64,000 nt of DNA. It comes from Linnemannia hyalina (taxonomy: Eukaryota; Mortierellomycota; Mortierellomycetes; Mortierellales; Mortierellaceae). The position numbers and the translations under genes were made by a program. Positions 14,301-25,903 of this stretch are shown piece by piece; positions within the stretch are counted from its first letter, which is position 1; every line of letters starts with the position of its first letter. The stretch lies in assembly GCA_019671135.1 (NCBI GenBank), contig JAHRHY010000010.1:1736001-1800000 (forward strand), read 5' to 3'. Under the pieces are notes generated by a model. It was not told the origin of the DNA. It was given only the letters and a program-made list of their open reading frames with translations, and did not search any database.

Positions 14301-14865
14301 AATTGACAGACAGGGCATGACCCATGAACACGCCCGCCAGACACTTCTTCAACATCCCATCATCTTTCTCTCCAATTGTATCAACTGGGCAGCCTTTATT
14401 AAGCCTAGCACGCTATCGTCCCCTTTACGACTGTCAACCTACTTGGCATTGGTCTTCAATTGGCTTTATCTCTTGGGTCATTCTCAATTCTCACAAAAGA
14501 CCTTCAAAAACCGTTCGGCCGATTAATGAAGTCATGTACCAGCACATCTATGACTGTCTCGCTTCAATTGAGAACTAGCACACCAAATGTCCACCGATCA
14601 TGTATGACAATAGAAAAGGTTCTAGCGTCAACCATTGTTTTGAAAGGCGCAAAGTGTTCTTGTTGATATCTCCGCGGAGGGTGGTGCTGACTCGTACCTT
14701 TTTGACGCCTCAAATTAACATTCAAGCAAGACACAAAAAAAAGTTCCCATGGCAATCGAAAGTGGTTGTATTTCGTTTTTCAAAGGAAATTGTTTCTTAT
14801 TGTATTTTTTTTCCGAGCGCGTCATCTATAACCTAGAATCACTCCTCATCGCCACAATGATACGT
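11311..14865. other. Long intergenic region, no gene seen
   Basis: 3.5 kb between the RhoGEF start and the Rpn9 stop. The first 1.4 kb is strongly purine-rich on the plus strand (about 11330-11680 and 12500-12770), so pyrimidine-rich in the RhoGEF orientation, fitting a long promoter or 5' UTR. It also has A/C tetranucleotide runs (about 12860-12915), a (TC)n tract, a 20-base T run at 13609-13627 and A-rich stretches near 14200-14280. Open frames of 60-165 codons here are translated simple sequence with no domain features. No tRNA could be recognised by eye. Confidence 0.5.
13011..13036. repeat. (TC)13 dinucleotide microsatellite
   Basis: Uninterrupted 26-base TC repeat inside the RhoGEF-RPN9 intergenic region, ending in TCGAGA. 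Confidence 0.9.
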
Positions 14866-16609
14866 CTAAGCGTAGACATCAACGGCCTCGGCCTCCATGG
14901 TAAGGGCAGTCTTCCTCACGTTCTCATTCCAGGCGACAAGACGCTCCTGCATGCCCTTGATCTGATTCCTGTCAAGGACACGGGGCTGCACCCAGTGTAC
15001 ACGGACAACGGCGTCCACCTGGTCAATCGACCCCTTGATCAATCCCAACGAAAGCGCCTTCATCACCAGAATCTCGACCTCCTCCAATGGCAACTTGGTC
15101 TCGGATGAGATCGTTCCAAAGGGGATCGACCGGTTGTCAGAATTGCGCTTGAACACCGTCTCTGTCAACGACATCAAGCAAATCTTTTGACGCAACGCCG
15201 TGATGTTCGACTGCAAAATGGTCTATTAGATCAATCATGTATTTGTAAATAATGCACAGTTTAGTATTTGAGTAACATGAACCACACATAGACATGAACG
15301 ATATCAACAATCCGAAACGGGTTCTTACCTCTTGGGCAAAGTGAGGTGCGAGGGCCTCGAACTTTCCAATGTCGCCACTGTTAAAAGCAAAGAGCAAGTT
15401 CTTCAACCACTCACGTTCCGTTCCAACCAGCGACTCCAAGATAGGATGCATCAACTATCATTGACGAAGATATTCCATAAACATGTTAGTGTTCTCTGTT
15501 CAATTCAGCATCCTTGACAACGTTGCGAATAAAAACATTCTGTCAGACCCCCAAAATACTTACGAGCTCGCCGAAGTTATAGATAGAGTCACCGAGAAGT
15601 GCTGAGAGGGCAAGGTCGTTGGCACGGCTGGCCTTCTCGGTAGTAGAGAGGTCATCAATGTTGACACAGGCCAAGTACAACAACGCGTTCTTGTAGTACT
15701 TGGCATAGTCTGCCTTGATCTGCACACCCACACCAATGAATAAAGTACAACCGGCGTTAGTTGATTCACTTCAATTACAAAACAGCTTTCCTGATATGCA
15801 AAAAATGAAATGCTAAGGTACCTTGTAGTAGTCGGCAGAGACGCGGAGGAAACTGGCGTTGATCTGAGGGTCGACGGAATCAAAGCCTTCGAGGTACTTT
15901 CCACACTCCTCCAAATCCTTCTTGGTCGTGTCCAGATCGCCCAACAACAGTCCGAAATGAGTCGTCTCCATCTTTGCCAACACATACGCCTCCCTCGTCT
16001 CGTCCTTGTTGACCTTTTCCGTCAGTGTCTTCAAAAACTCTCTCGCTTCCTTATGTTCTAATTACGTATACAATAATGAGGAAAGAAACCATTGTTAGGT
16101 TGGGCATCAATGAGAAGGTGATTACTGCAGTTGATCTGACCGTTTCCGTAAGTAAACGATGAAGTGTAGGCACGCCCATAGTTACCTCGGATCTGCTTGG
16201 CGGCAGAGACACCCAAGGACACCAGCTTCTGCTGGCTCATCTTTGCCTCCCAATCCGAGATAAAGTTGTTGTAGAGGCCCACCTGGAGAGGCCCTGACTC
16301 TGGCTTTGATACAAACTCCTGCACCGCCAATGTCAACTGATGCCACAACCTATTTCATGAGAGTGGAGGATGTTGCCAGGTTAGCTTCTGGTTGTAAGAA
16401 ACGCGTGTCCCTGACTGTCGTCTGTCCTTTTCTACATAATCCTTGAAGGAAAAGAGCGCCTTTGATTGACGATAACAAAGAGGAGAGAGTCAAGGGACGT
16501 ACTTGCGCTCGTAGAGGTCCTCGAAGGTGTTGTAGTAGTTCTGAAGGGAGGCGGGAGCCTGCTGCTTCTGGGAAGCAAGGAACTGAGGGATGTCTGAGTC
16601 AATCTCCAT
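14866..16609 (-). CDS. RPN9: 26S proteasome lid subunit Rpn9 (PSMD13)
   Basis: Non-catalytic PCI-domain subunit of the 19S regulatory particle lid. Six exons on the minus strand: 16609-16503, 16349-16186, 16057-15822, 15719-15564, 15454-15329, 15222-14866, about 381 residues, close to yeast Rpn9 (393) and human PSMD13 (376). The N-terminus has a FEDLYERKLWHQLT helix, the middle is helical repeat, and the PCI winged helix lies in the last 120 residues (ISSETKLPLEEVEILVMKAL), ending with the usual region around RVLDRNQI. Start chosen as the first ATG in frame with the exon 1 donor. Small phased introns of 79-153 bases. Divergent from the carboxypeptidase gene. High confidence. Confidence 0.94.
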
Positions 16610-17203
16610 TGTATGTATGTGTCTGTCTGTGTCTGTCTTTGTGGTTGTGGGTTGTTGACTCCTGCGGGTATCGAGCTTGACTTGTTTGCTGTTGGTTGTT
16701 GAAGTAGTTGTTATAGATGGGTGTTGAAGAGAAAGAAGCAGGGAATGAAAAAAAAGAAAGTAGAAAAGTTGAATGAATGCGCGTACTCCTTTGTCTTTTC
16801 CTCTTGTCTGCCTTCCCCTCTGTGCGGACGTGTCTTTTCTCAGACGTGCCTGGCGTATGTGCCCCGCCAGGAGGGTGACGTGTATGTTGTCAATTAAAGA
16901 GGGCGCATTCAATTACGAATCTCCTACTAATGATCGCATGTACTGCATCTCAACCATTCTAAAAAAAAAAAAAAAAAGCGAGACCCAAAAGAGAACCGTG
17001 CATCTCCATTGCTTTTCATTTCCGCCTCTTCAGTTGCTCTCTTATCCTTTTCAATCCCCATCTTCCTTCTTTTCTTTCTTTCTTTCTTTCTTTCTTTTTT
17101 TCTTTCCATCTCTTCTTTTTTTCCCCTCTGTTTCCTCACTCTCACACAGTTCCCGTGAACAAACCAACAAACAAGCTCAAACAAAGCGAAAACAACTCTC
17201 GCG
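16610..17203. promoter_or_regulatory. Divergent promoter region between RPN9 and the carboxypeptidase
   Basis: About 590 bases shared by two divergent starts. Contains a 15-base A run near 16962-16976 and a TTTC tetranucleotide tract near 17070-17110, both common nucleosome-depleting features. I looked for the proteasome PACE box GGTGGCAAA and did not see an exact copy. No gene is seen. Confidence 0.4.
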
Positions 17204-19825
17204 ATGCGTCAAACTTGGGCGACTGCCACCGTGGCCCTGTCCTGCGCCGTCCTCTGTATCGCATACCCTCAACCCATCGATACCCTCCAACAGCAACAAC
17301 ATACTTTCACTCCTGCGTACCATGGCCACCACAATATCCACAATAACAATGATGAAACCATCCACACATATGCACGATTCGACGGCGAACAAGTCCTTCG
17401 TTTCGATGTCTCCAACCTCGCCCAGCTCAAGCTACTCCAAGCTACCGTCGAGGTAAGCATTCTTACTCTGTGCCTTTCCTCCAGCTCCCCCCTCCCTTGC
17501 TTTCCGGCTCTCTTGCATTCCATCTCTCGTATCAACCTACTCGTCTTCTTTCCTTGACCGTTTGGATTCATTTTAATGCGCGCGTACAAAATACACACTC
17601 GCGTGAGAGATATTTTATGGGATGGGTGACCCTGATCCCTGAAACGGGACAATTCATATCCTCGTGTTTGTTTGTGTGTATGTGCGTGTTTGCTCTCTTC
17701 TTTTGGACCGGTTCTTTCTAAGTCTGTTGTTCACTTGTGCTCCCTCCAATCCAATTGCATTCTCTCCTCACCCTCGTGTGCACACCCTTTGTTTACAAGA
17801 CGCAAAACCACCCACACGACCAAATCACACCAACACTGATACCCGAAACCATGTCCAATGATAGAAAGAGAACTTGGACCTGTGGTCAAACTTGAGGATC
17901 GGCACCGTGGATCTTCGAGTCCCCGCCTCCAAGATGTCCTCCCACTCCATCAAGGCTGTCACCGACACTATCCCCTCCACCGTCATGATCCCCGACCTCC
18001 AGGACCTCATCCCCTCGCAATCTCCCGCTCTCACTCTTCAGCAATCATCCACACCCAACCAGAACTGGAACTTCACCGACGACTCGTTCTGGCTGCAGTA
18101 CCATGATTTTGCGACACTTAACAATTTCACCGAGACGATGGTCCAACGATACCCTGACCTTGTCAAGCGAGTCTCGATCGGAAAGACCTTTGAAGGCCGG
18201 GAGATCTTTGGAATGTCTATCCATGGGTTCAAGAAGAAGGATAAGAAGAAAAAGAAGTCCAAGAGCTGGTTCTTTGACGATGATGAGGATTACGAAGGAG
18301 ACGACGATGAGGAGCAGGATATTGTCGACATGGATGGATCAAAGATGATCCCAGTAATGAGCGAGAAGGATGGCGACATTGTGTCGTCCTGGTGGTCGTG
18401 GCTCTTCAACCCCGCCCCCAGACGGTTCATCCACAAGTCCAAGAAGCCCAGGAAGCCCAAGAAGCACCCCAAGGCCATTATCCTCCATGCAGGCCAACAT
18501 GCCAGAGGTAACGCCGCCACCCGCAGTTCTTGTTCTGTTTCGGCGTCATTATTGCGCATCCGTGTGCACGCAATATCGCACAGTAGGCGAAAGAGGCCAT
18601 TTCTCACCCCGACACCCTCGTGCGCTGAAAAAAATGCAAGAGCGATCGATAACGATCTGTCGAGATTCATTTTTGACAGACGGGATGGACAAGAGGGAGC
18701 GGAACAGGGGACCGAAGAGGGCGTGTATGGACATGAATCTAATCCTCTTTTCCTCCTTTTCTTATTCACCCCTTTCAATAGAATGGATTGGTCCAGCGGT
18801 GGTATCATACATGGCAAAGGAACTCATCCTAGGCTACCGCCATAACAAGAAGATTACCCGCCTCCTTGACCAATTCGAGTTTGTCATTGTCCCTGTCCTC
18901 AACGCTGACGGATATGTCTACACCTGGGAGCACAACCGCATGTGGCGAAAGAACCGTCAATCCACCTCCATCCCATTCTGCCCCGGCATCGTAAGAATAT
19001 TTTTATTTTTTTGCTTTATTTCGGGCGGGTCAATGCTTACGTTTCACTTTTGATTCTAGGGTGTCCTGACACTGCCTTTTTTTTTTGAGAGTTGCCTTCT
19101 TCCTTTACCTGACACTCCTTATTTTCTTACCCTTCAACAAAAAATACATAAAACAGGATCCAAACAGGAACTGGGGATACTTGTTCGGCGGAGACGGGAG
19201 CTCCGCAAACCCCTGCAACGAAGGTTACCATGGCCCCGAAGCCTTCGCAGCCCTCGAATCTAAAATGATGTCTGATTTCATCCTCCGTCGCAAAAACGTC
19301 GTCGCCTACGTCGACTTCCATGCATACTCTCAACTCTGGATGTCGCCCTTTGGAGGCGATTGCAAAAAGATCCCCAAGGATGATGAAGATCTGACGGAGG
19401 CTGGTATGGGTGCTGCCAAGGCGCTGCATGATGTCCATGGGAAGAAGTTTTCAGTGGGGTCTATTTGTAATGTCATTTATCAGGCAGCTGGCGGGTCTAT
19501 TGACTGGTAGGTTTTTTTTTGCTCAGCTTTTGCTTTTTTTTATATATCCTGGTTCGGGGGTGTTTATGTTCCTGTTGGGTGTTCATCATTACAATCATGT
19601 GTTCCTTGCCTAACGTTTATCTATCTCGCTTCCAACTATGACAAAAATAGGACGTACGCGGTAGGAAAGGTCAAGTACTCGTACGGAGTCGAGCTGCGCG
19701 ACACAGGACGGTATGGGTTCATGTTACCCGAGGACGAGATCTTGCCATCCTCTGAAGAGACCATGGCAGGCGTCTTGTACCTCGCCAACTTTATCCGTAA
19801 ACGTGAGAAGCAGTGGAAGCTTTAA
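17204..19825 (+). CDS. Secreted zinc metallocarboxypeptidase, M14A family
   Basis: Pro-carboxypeptidase A/B-like exopeptidase. Exons 17204-17452, 17865-18507, 18782-18990, 19157-19506, 19651-19825, about 541 residues. The first 20 residues form a signal peptide (hydrophobic core [15 protein letters not shown]). A propeptide follows ([12 protein letters not shown]). Catalytic features survive splicing: zinc ligands in HARE, whose codon for the Glu is created across intron 2, substrate-binding NRNW, third zinc ligand in DFHAYSQ, and the general-base Glu in [11 protein letters not shown]. So it looks active, unlike Ecm14-type relatives. Odd: between the GKTFEGREI strand and the HARE motif there is an insertion of about 85 residues with a Lys-rich run, an Asp/Glu-rich run and a second basic stretch ([10 protein letters not shown]). 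Substrate preference cannot be read safely. Confidence 0.92.
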
Positions 19826-20374
19826 AAATAATATCACGATTCGACTTTTTTTTTTTTTTTAGCCGGGGAAAAGAATCATCGTCGCTGTCTTGGCGTCAAC
19901 CCCCCCTTATATCCGTTCAATAGTTTAACAGAAAAAAAATGCAATAAATAAATGCAGTGTGCACAACGTCTTTTTTTTTGGGGGTTCCTCTGCGGGGTAT
20001 ATTTTGTAATCAAGGAAGGGGAATGTTTTATCTAGTCATCTAGGAGGGATGAGGGTGATGCGCCATGGAGGATAATCTATGACGTGCTGTAGCTGCTGTT
20101 GAACAGAACTCGTCACAAATCCTAGTCAAGGACTCTGTTGGACCCTCGGGCTATTCAAATGCAACTGAGTTGGCGAGAGGGATTGGGGGGAGATGTGGCG
20201 CCTCTGGAGATTGGGGAGAAGGACGTTGAATGGTTCAGTGTGGGCGAGATGGGAGAGATACGAGTGGATGGAGAACTGGTAGAGTGTATGAGGGCGTTTG
20301 AGTAGTATGTACCGGGAGAAGAAGTGGGAGTGGTATTGGAGGTTGAGCTGGAGATAAGAATAGGGCTATGATTA
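19826..20374. other. 3' region of the carboxypeptidase gene
   Basis: Holds the 3' UTR with a T run (19849-19860) and an AATAAATAAATG stretch near 19941 that fits a polyadenylation signal. The rest up to the decayed LRR gene has no recognisable content. Confidence 0.4.
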
Positions 20375-21990
20375 GTGCGGATCGTCCTCCAACTTGTGCC
20401 AGCACTCCCATCAAGGATCGGACTCACGCTCGCACTATTGCTGCCATTGACACTGGCAGTAGGGAGCTACCAGGTATCCTCTTGGAGTACCAGCATTGGA
20501 TTCGGGAACTTGTCATTGTCAAAAGCCGTCGTCGTCTTGAACGCCCTCTTCTTCGACGCAAACTTTACCGGGTTTCATTCGCTGTTGATCATGTACCCGA
20601 CGCCCTCTCCGATCAAGATCCATCGGCTGGAAACCCTGCTCTTTGGCTCATATCTCGAGAATATAGGATCCAAGTTCTGTGGAGCTGACCGGCGCCAAGT
20701 AGCGTTTTGGTTCTGGTTAATCGGGGCAACTTACCACGACTTGACTTCCAGACCGAGGCGGCGCTCTCACCGCCCATGTTCTTCAGAATGGCCTATTCGT
20801 GGATCGAGGAGGAAGGAGAGTTGTCATTTGGCGCGGACAAGTGAGGCCATTTTGAGGAATGTGCTGTCGAGGATGGCGTGTATTCGTCATTTGGATATCG
20901 GAATGGCAGAATCCGCGGTTGAAAACCTTTTGATTTGTAACCTCTCGAGGTTGTTTGCGAAACCTGGAGTCGTTTGTTCATTCCGTCAGTATTAAGGATT
21001 TCGATCCGCAGGCACTCTTGTCGGCGACGCCTCATCGCAATCTCCGGTCTCTGTAGTTCCTTAAAGGACTGGCGCGTCCAGGAATGATACACCTCAAGTG
21101 GCATGGATGTTATGTTGGTGCTGAAGCGTTGGAACCTTTGGCAATGGGTTTACGTCAATGAGGATTATTGGGGAGTATTTAGAGACCATGGAGCATACGG
21201 CGCTGCAGAGGATATCGATTCCAGGGGTTGCGAGAGGTGCTGAAGTATCTTGATTTGGCAAGGGTAACTAGAGCTTGATGTGGCGTTGGAGACGTGCCGC
21301 AAGGCGATGGATATTTTTCCCGTGCTGGGGCGACTTGAGGAAGACAGCGAGTTCGGACGCGGCTACAACAACAGCACCATTGACGGCGGCGGCGTCATCT
21401 TCTTTTTCCAGGGCTGAGACTGAGGTTGATAGGGAGGAGGAGGATGCTGAGTCGTACTCTCTTACGACCTTCATCTTTCCCAGCAGCGATCATGTCGGAA
21501 TAAACCGCTTAATCTCATGGCTACCCACCTCATCAGATTGGAGCTCGGGAGGATCGGGGTCAAAAACGTCCTGGACGCGATGACAAGGACATGCGGAGGG
21601 AACCTTGTCTACGTACGGTTCTCGTTCGAGAAGCATTGCTCGATAGAGATGTGTCGGTTCTTTGCGACGTGCTCGCGGTGGAAGGAGTGTCTTGGCAAGG
21701 GTTATTTCGAACTAGCGGAGGATATTATTGATTGACCTGGGTGGACTTGTTTGAGGATCAATAAGTCGGACATTGAGATCCAGGTCTCGTCTCGAAATGA
21801 GACCTCGGGAGCATATGCGGATTTCGGATCGGATTCAACTAGGCCGCGGCAGGTTCATACCGAAGGAAGAGGAGAAAGGGATCCCTAGCGACGAAACACC
21901 AACACCGGAGCAACACCAAGCCCCCATCCAGTGACATGTCTATGCACGCCTGGCGCGACTCAGGAACCACTCCCCGGTCAGTTTCGAACC
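20375..21990 (+). pseudogene. Decayed leucine-rich-repeat (F-box/LRR-type) gene
   Basis: Plus-strand reading gives LRR-like fragments in several frames broken by stops. Examples are a piece with LRNVLSRMACIRHLDIG near 20850-20900, LREVLKYLDLARVTRA near 21225-21275, and HLIRLELGRIGVKNVLDAM near 21525-21580, followed by a VYARLARL piece near 21935. Such pieces resemble the C-terminal halves of the F-box/LRR proteins that are numerous in Mortierellaceae (compare the intact gene at 42086-43990). No F-box was found, and I cannot build one open model with introns. Called a relic by inference; the exact limits are uncertain. Confidence 0.45.
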
Positions 21991-22004
21991 GCGCCACACT
22001 GTCG

Positions 22005-22746
22005 ACTCAATGCTCCTCCTTAGCTAAAGTGAGGTGGCAAAGGTTCTCAGACGAGTGCTGGTGCGTGCCCTCCAAATGGGTCCTGAGGACGCTGAGGACC
22101 TTAACCAAGTTGTCAGAAATGAGAAACCCAGGCGAGGCAGACTGGACCAGCTGGACAAGACCTTGGAGCAGGTTAACGTCCAGAATGCGAACCTCGTCAA
22201 AGTCACGGATGAACCCAGAGAGCAGCTTGCGGTAGGGCTCTCTCTGCAAAACAGGTCCAAGGGTGACAGTCTCGGCGACCTTGGTCGAGTTTTTGGTAGT
22301 TTTCGCGATGAACAACTCGACCATCTTGGTAACGAAGCATTGCATATGCTCCTACCTCATAGGGTCCCCCTTGACCTCTGTCAGTCACTTTTGTTCACCC
22401 TTGTCGAGAGTGAGAGCCTGGGGAGCATTGGCGAGATCATCATTCGCCTTCATTTCTCCTGTAACAGATGACAAAGAAGCGACCGAATCCTGCAGAAGCA
22501 ATACGTTGCAGTAGAGCAATTGGTCAGCCCTTTCAATGCGGCCCTGAAGGCCTGGCAATGCAGTCTTAACAGCAGGTTTGGTGACTTTCTCCAGGAAGAA
22601 GGTCCATAGTCTGCGCATTTGGTAAAGGGTTGTCCTGATGGTCGTCAACCTGAGAGGTACCAAATGACTTGGTTGACTTCTGGGAGGTGTCCGGAGATTC
22701 CAACGACTGGTCCACCACATTGTCCATTCCCTTGTTGGCATTCTGA
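22005..22746 (-). pseudogene. N-terminal fragment of a large repeat/NACHT-type Mortierellaceae family
   Basis: Read on the minus strand, about 240 codons match, from memory, the start of large Mortierella proteins that carry Arm-like repeats ahead of a NACHT NTPase. Recognisable pieces are TKPAVKTALPGLQGRIER, CNVLLLQDSVASLS, ETVTLGPVLQREPYRKLL and LDVNLLQGLVQLVQ. It is broken in three ways: the Ser/Thr-rich leader (from about 22746) is one frame away from the TKPAVK stretch, and two stops (TGA at about 22384, TAG at about 22351) interrupt the frame, with the same reading continuing on both sides. The similarity ends abruptly near 22010. It lies tail-to-tail with the LRR relic. The family name is recall, not a search result. 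Confidence 0.5.
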
Positions 22747-22910
22747 AGAACATGACGTTGACGTTACCGCACCATACTGCATGCTAATTGCGATTGTCGC
22801 TCAAGAGTTTGTATTTTCGATCCGTTAGCACAATTTGCTCATCCACCTTATGCAACCAAAATATGGAACCTCCTTGATATGTACAATCATAGACGGAGAT
22901 GGATGCTTAC

Positions 22911-24802
22911 TAGCGATCGCCTCAGGTGCAGATAGTCCCATTCTAATAGCTGCATAGGTCCAAGTACCGATGGAGCATTGATTGAGTCAAGAGTCGATGG
23001 TCAAGATGGTGAGGGGTGCTTGACCTGCTAGATCAGGCGTTCTTGGAAGCAGCCCAAGAATGATGCTGGTTTCTTTGACCTGTATTTGTGCATTATTTTG
23101 CTGGTGTTTCTGTGTGGGACAAGGTGAGGGGGGTTGTGTGTGGGAGGTAGAGAGTGGAAGGTGAGGGGAACAAAATGAAGCGTATGATCGGGGTAGCGAA
23201 TGCTTTTGTCCGATGATGGTGGTTATTCGATGTGCTAGCTGACGATAAATTTAAGGTAAGATGAGATGAAAGGGAGATAAAAAAAAGGGCGGGAAAAAGA
23301 AAGTGCAATGGTTAAGAGAAAGGGAGAGGCAAGAAACGAGAATATAGGAAGAAGAGTAACCGACCGAGGGAGACAATCAAAGAGTGGGGCGACCCACATA
23401 ATAAGCTCCTTGTCCGACAGTCCTTTCGTTCTTCGTTCTCAGTGGGAACACTGTCTTAATGCTTGTTTTCTCTTCCTTTTTCTCCTCTTTTCGCTTTTGT
23501 TTGCAATTGCCTGCTAGAGACGCCATAGCTGAAGAGGGGGTGAGTGCGGATGTTTCAAAAAGCAAAACAAAAAAACCTTGTCGATGCCTGAGCTAGAGCA
23601 GAGTGGCGAAGGTTCTTCTTGATCCTCAAACATGGCCCATATGTCAAAACTATGAGTGTTTGTCTTTCAAGACAACATGCCCTATTTTGGGTGCCAATTG
23701 AGGGGATATGGTAAGGAGCAATGGGTGGGGGAAAGAGATAACAACAAGCGGAGGGGTATAACGAGAGAAAAGAAAGGACTACTTGAGACGAGAGAAGCGA
23801 GAGGGGACAAAGGAGCATTGGTGAATTACGATGGAAAAGGCGCGAAGAACCAAGAGAGAAATATAAGAGAAAGTTAGAGACAGAAAAAGGTAGCGAATAC
23901 CTGATGCAGGTACGGCAACCATTTGCAATAATACGATGGAATCACGTTGGACTGAACCAGCAAAACAGCGTTAGTATCGGCTGTTATATGCCTGTTGCAT
24001 CCATGCCAAAATAGATGTAAAAGGTGGAGGAAAGACAATCGAATGTCACACCTTCCGGTAGTTGTTTCTCGATCATTTCGTAACTAAGCCGGAATTGACG
24101 TAAACGGAATCAGCGATGATTGTCGTGTAGGAATGGCGGAGTCGCCCCATTATATTTCAAGGGATGCTGTTCTGTTTAAGTGGTTCATTGGCGCATATCT
24201 CTTTTAGGACACCGTTATGAATGTGATGTGAGTTGTGTCGGAGAAGCAGAGAGTTGTGTCGGAGAAGCAGAGAGTCGAGGCAAGGGCCCGGTTTTTGCAT
24301 TGTATGAATCTGGGTAACTTCTACTTCTCTTGAATAGATGTGAAGGAGCCGACCTGGTCCGTGCCTCTGCAATAACCATAAAACTTCAATGACCCATGAA
24401 CCCACATATAACGTTGGATGGAAATCATAATCCTTGAAACTCTCTTTAGCGCTGTCGTTCTTCCTTCCTCAAACAATTCATTGTTTTCGCCCGTCAAGGT
24501 TCGGGCCTAGGCTGAGAAAAAAACCCCATATCGTCGCTTTTGTCAACCGCCAGGAAAAAAAACAAAACAATAACATCTCGTCCGTTATTCATCAGTGGGG
24601 CTCCTCTTGCTTCACGCCTGGTCGCTTTCTTCTTTCTCATTCCGACTACCGTTACAAAAGTTCCTTCCCTGTCCTCTTCCAATAAGCACATGAAAATAAC
24701 AACCAAAACAACAACTTTGTGTTCAATCAGGAGGGTAATAGAGGAAAGAGCTGTACCTCTGGACTTGATGACCAGACCGAGGGTACATGGCATACTCCCG
24801 CA
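22911..24802 (-). other. Exon-like islands of a possible unannotated minus-strand gene
   Basis: Four short segments sit between good minus-strand acceptors and donors: 24802-24757 (46 bases, behind a long polypyrimidine tract ending TTATCAG, donor GTACAG), 24083-24052 (32 bases, donor GTGTGA), 23951-23901 (51 bases, preceded by the perfect branch point TACTAAC) and 22942-22911 (32 bases, donor GTAAGC). The last three join with consistent phase into an open reading containing EKQLPEVQRDSIVLL. No domain is recognised and no start or stop is assigned. It could be a gene with many tiny exons, a spliced noncoding RNA, a relic or chance. Confidence 0.2.
24231..24272. repeat. Two perfect 21-base tandem copies
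   Basis: The unit AGTTGTGTCGGAGAAGCAGAG occurs twice head to tail. Looks like a recent duplication in non-coding DNA. Confidence 0.85.
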
Positions 24803-25690
24803 CTGATAACAAAGAAAAAAAAAGAACAACTATAAAAAATGTAAAGAGGGTGAGCTTTTTTCAACTGTTTTATTTTTCCCTCCATGTTTTGTTGTGTGTT
24901 GATAATGAGATGTGCAGCGAGAACAGGGAAGGAAGCCCTGACTGGTTCGACATAACCTACCGATCAAAAAAAATAATCGCGCTCGGGGTAGCCTGTGGAA
25001 TAAGCCTGCAAAGAAACAAGCGTGCCGGTTTTACTCCTCCTTCTCTGTTGGCATTGGAGGTCACCATCCCGCATTTCTGCTTAGGGAGAATAGAAAGGGT
25101 ACCATGATGGTTGCGTCAATGAGCAAGAAGAGCGAAAGAAAGAAAGTGAGAGGAGAGATGGGCAGTAGACACAGCAACCAGTCTGGAACAAAGTGACCTA
25201 TTCCTTTGCTACTCTAGCCGACTGACTCTCTTTCTGGCATCATGCAAGAAATAATTGCTCACCATCGGACCAAGCATGCACGCCTCCATCATACCCCCTC
25301 CGACTCTGTTTGTCTGTCTGCCAAGCTCTCTACTCTCTTGCATGGGTTCATTTACGACGACAACAGGAAACAAACGCTCTTTGTCACCCACAACCCCTTG
25401 TGGGGACGGTTGGTGGTTCTATTCTTAATTGTGTATATCCGAACAGAGTCCACATAAAAGGCCATGCCTCATACCCCTTTGATCCGGCTCTCAGAACCCA
25501 GAGGGGCTAGAGACAACGACAAAGGTAAAGACGGAGGTAGAAAAACGGTCAGACTAGACTGGTGAGCAATATAAAAGATAGGGGCAGAAGGTACCATGGT
25601 TGGTTAGAGCGTGGGGCTTGTTGTTGCCGCGTGCGCATTGAGGACGAGCGGGTGGACGAAAGAATGATGAGCGTTGGCGTAAAAGCATTT

Positions 25691-25725
25691 CGTGTCGTGT
25701 CGTGTCGTGTCGTGTCGTGTCGTGT
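25691..25725. repeat. (CGTGT)7 pentanucleotide microsatellite
   Basis: Seven uninterrupted copies of CGTGT, followed at once by GCG. Lies 50 bases before a second tandem array. Confidence 0.92.
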
Positions 25726-25774
25726 GCGTTTGGTGTATGGTTGTGTATCAACACCAGGCTTTCGTTCGGCACAT

Positions 25775-25903
25775 CCCTCCCCTTCGTCGTCCCTTCGTCG
25801 TCCCTTCGTCGTCCCTCCCCTTCATCGTCCCTCCCCTTCGTCGTCCCTCCCCTTCGTCGTGCTTCCCCTTCATCGTCCCTCCCTCCCCTTCATCGTCCCT
25901 CCT
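25775..25903. repeat. Minisatellite of CCCTTCRTCGTCCCTC-like units
   Basis: About eight imperfect copies of a unit close to CCCTTCGTCGTCCCTC, alternating short (TTCGTCGTCC) and long forms, with G/A variation in the RTC position. Together with the neighbouring pentanucleotide array it makes a 210-base repeat block. Confidence 0.85.
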
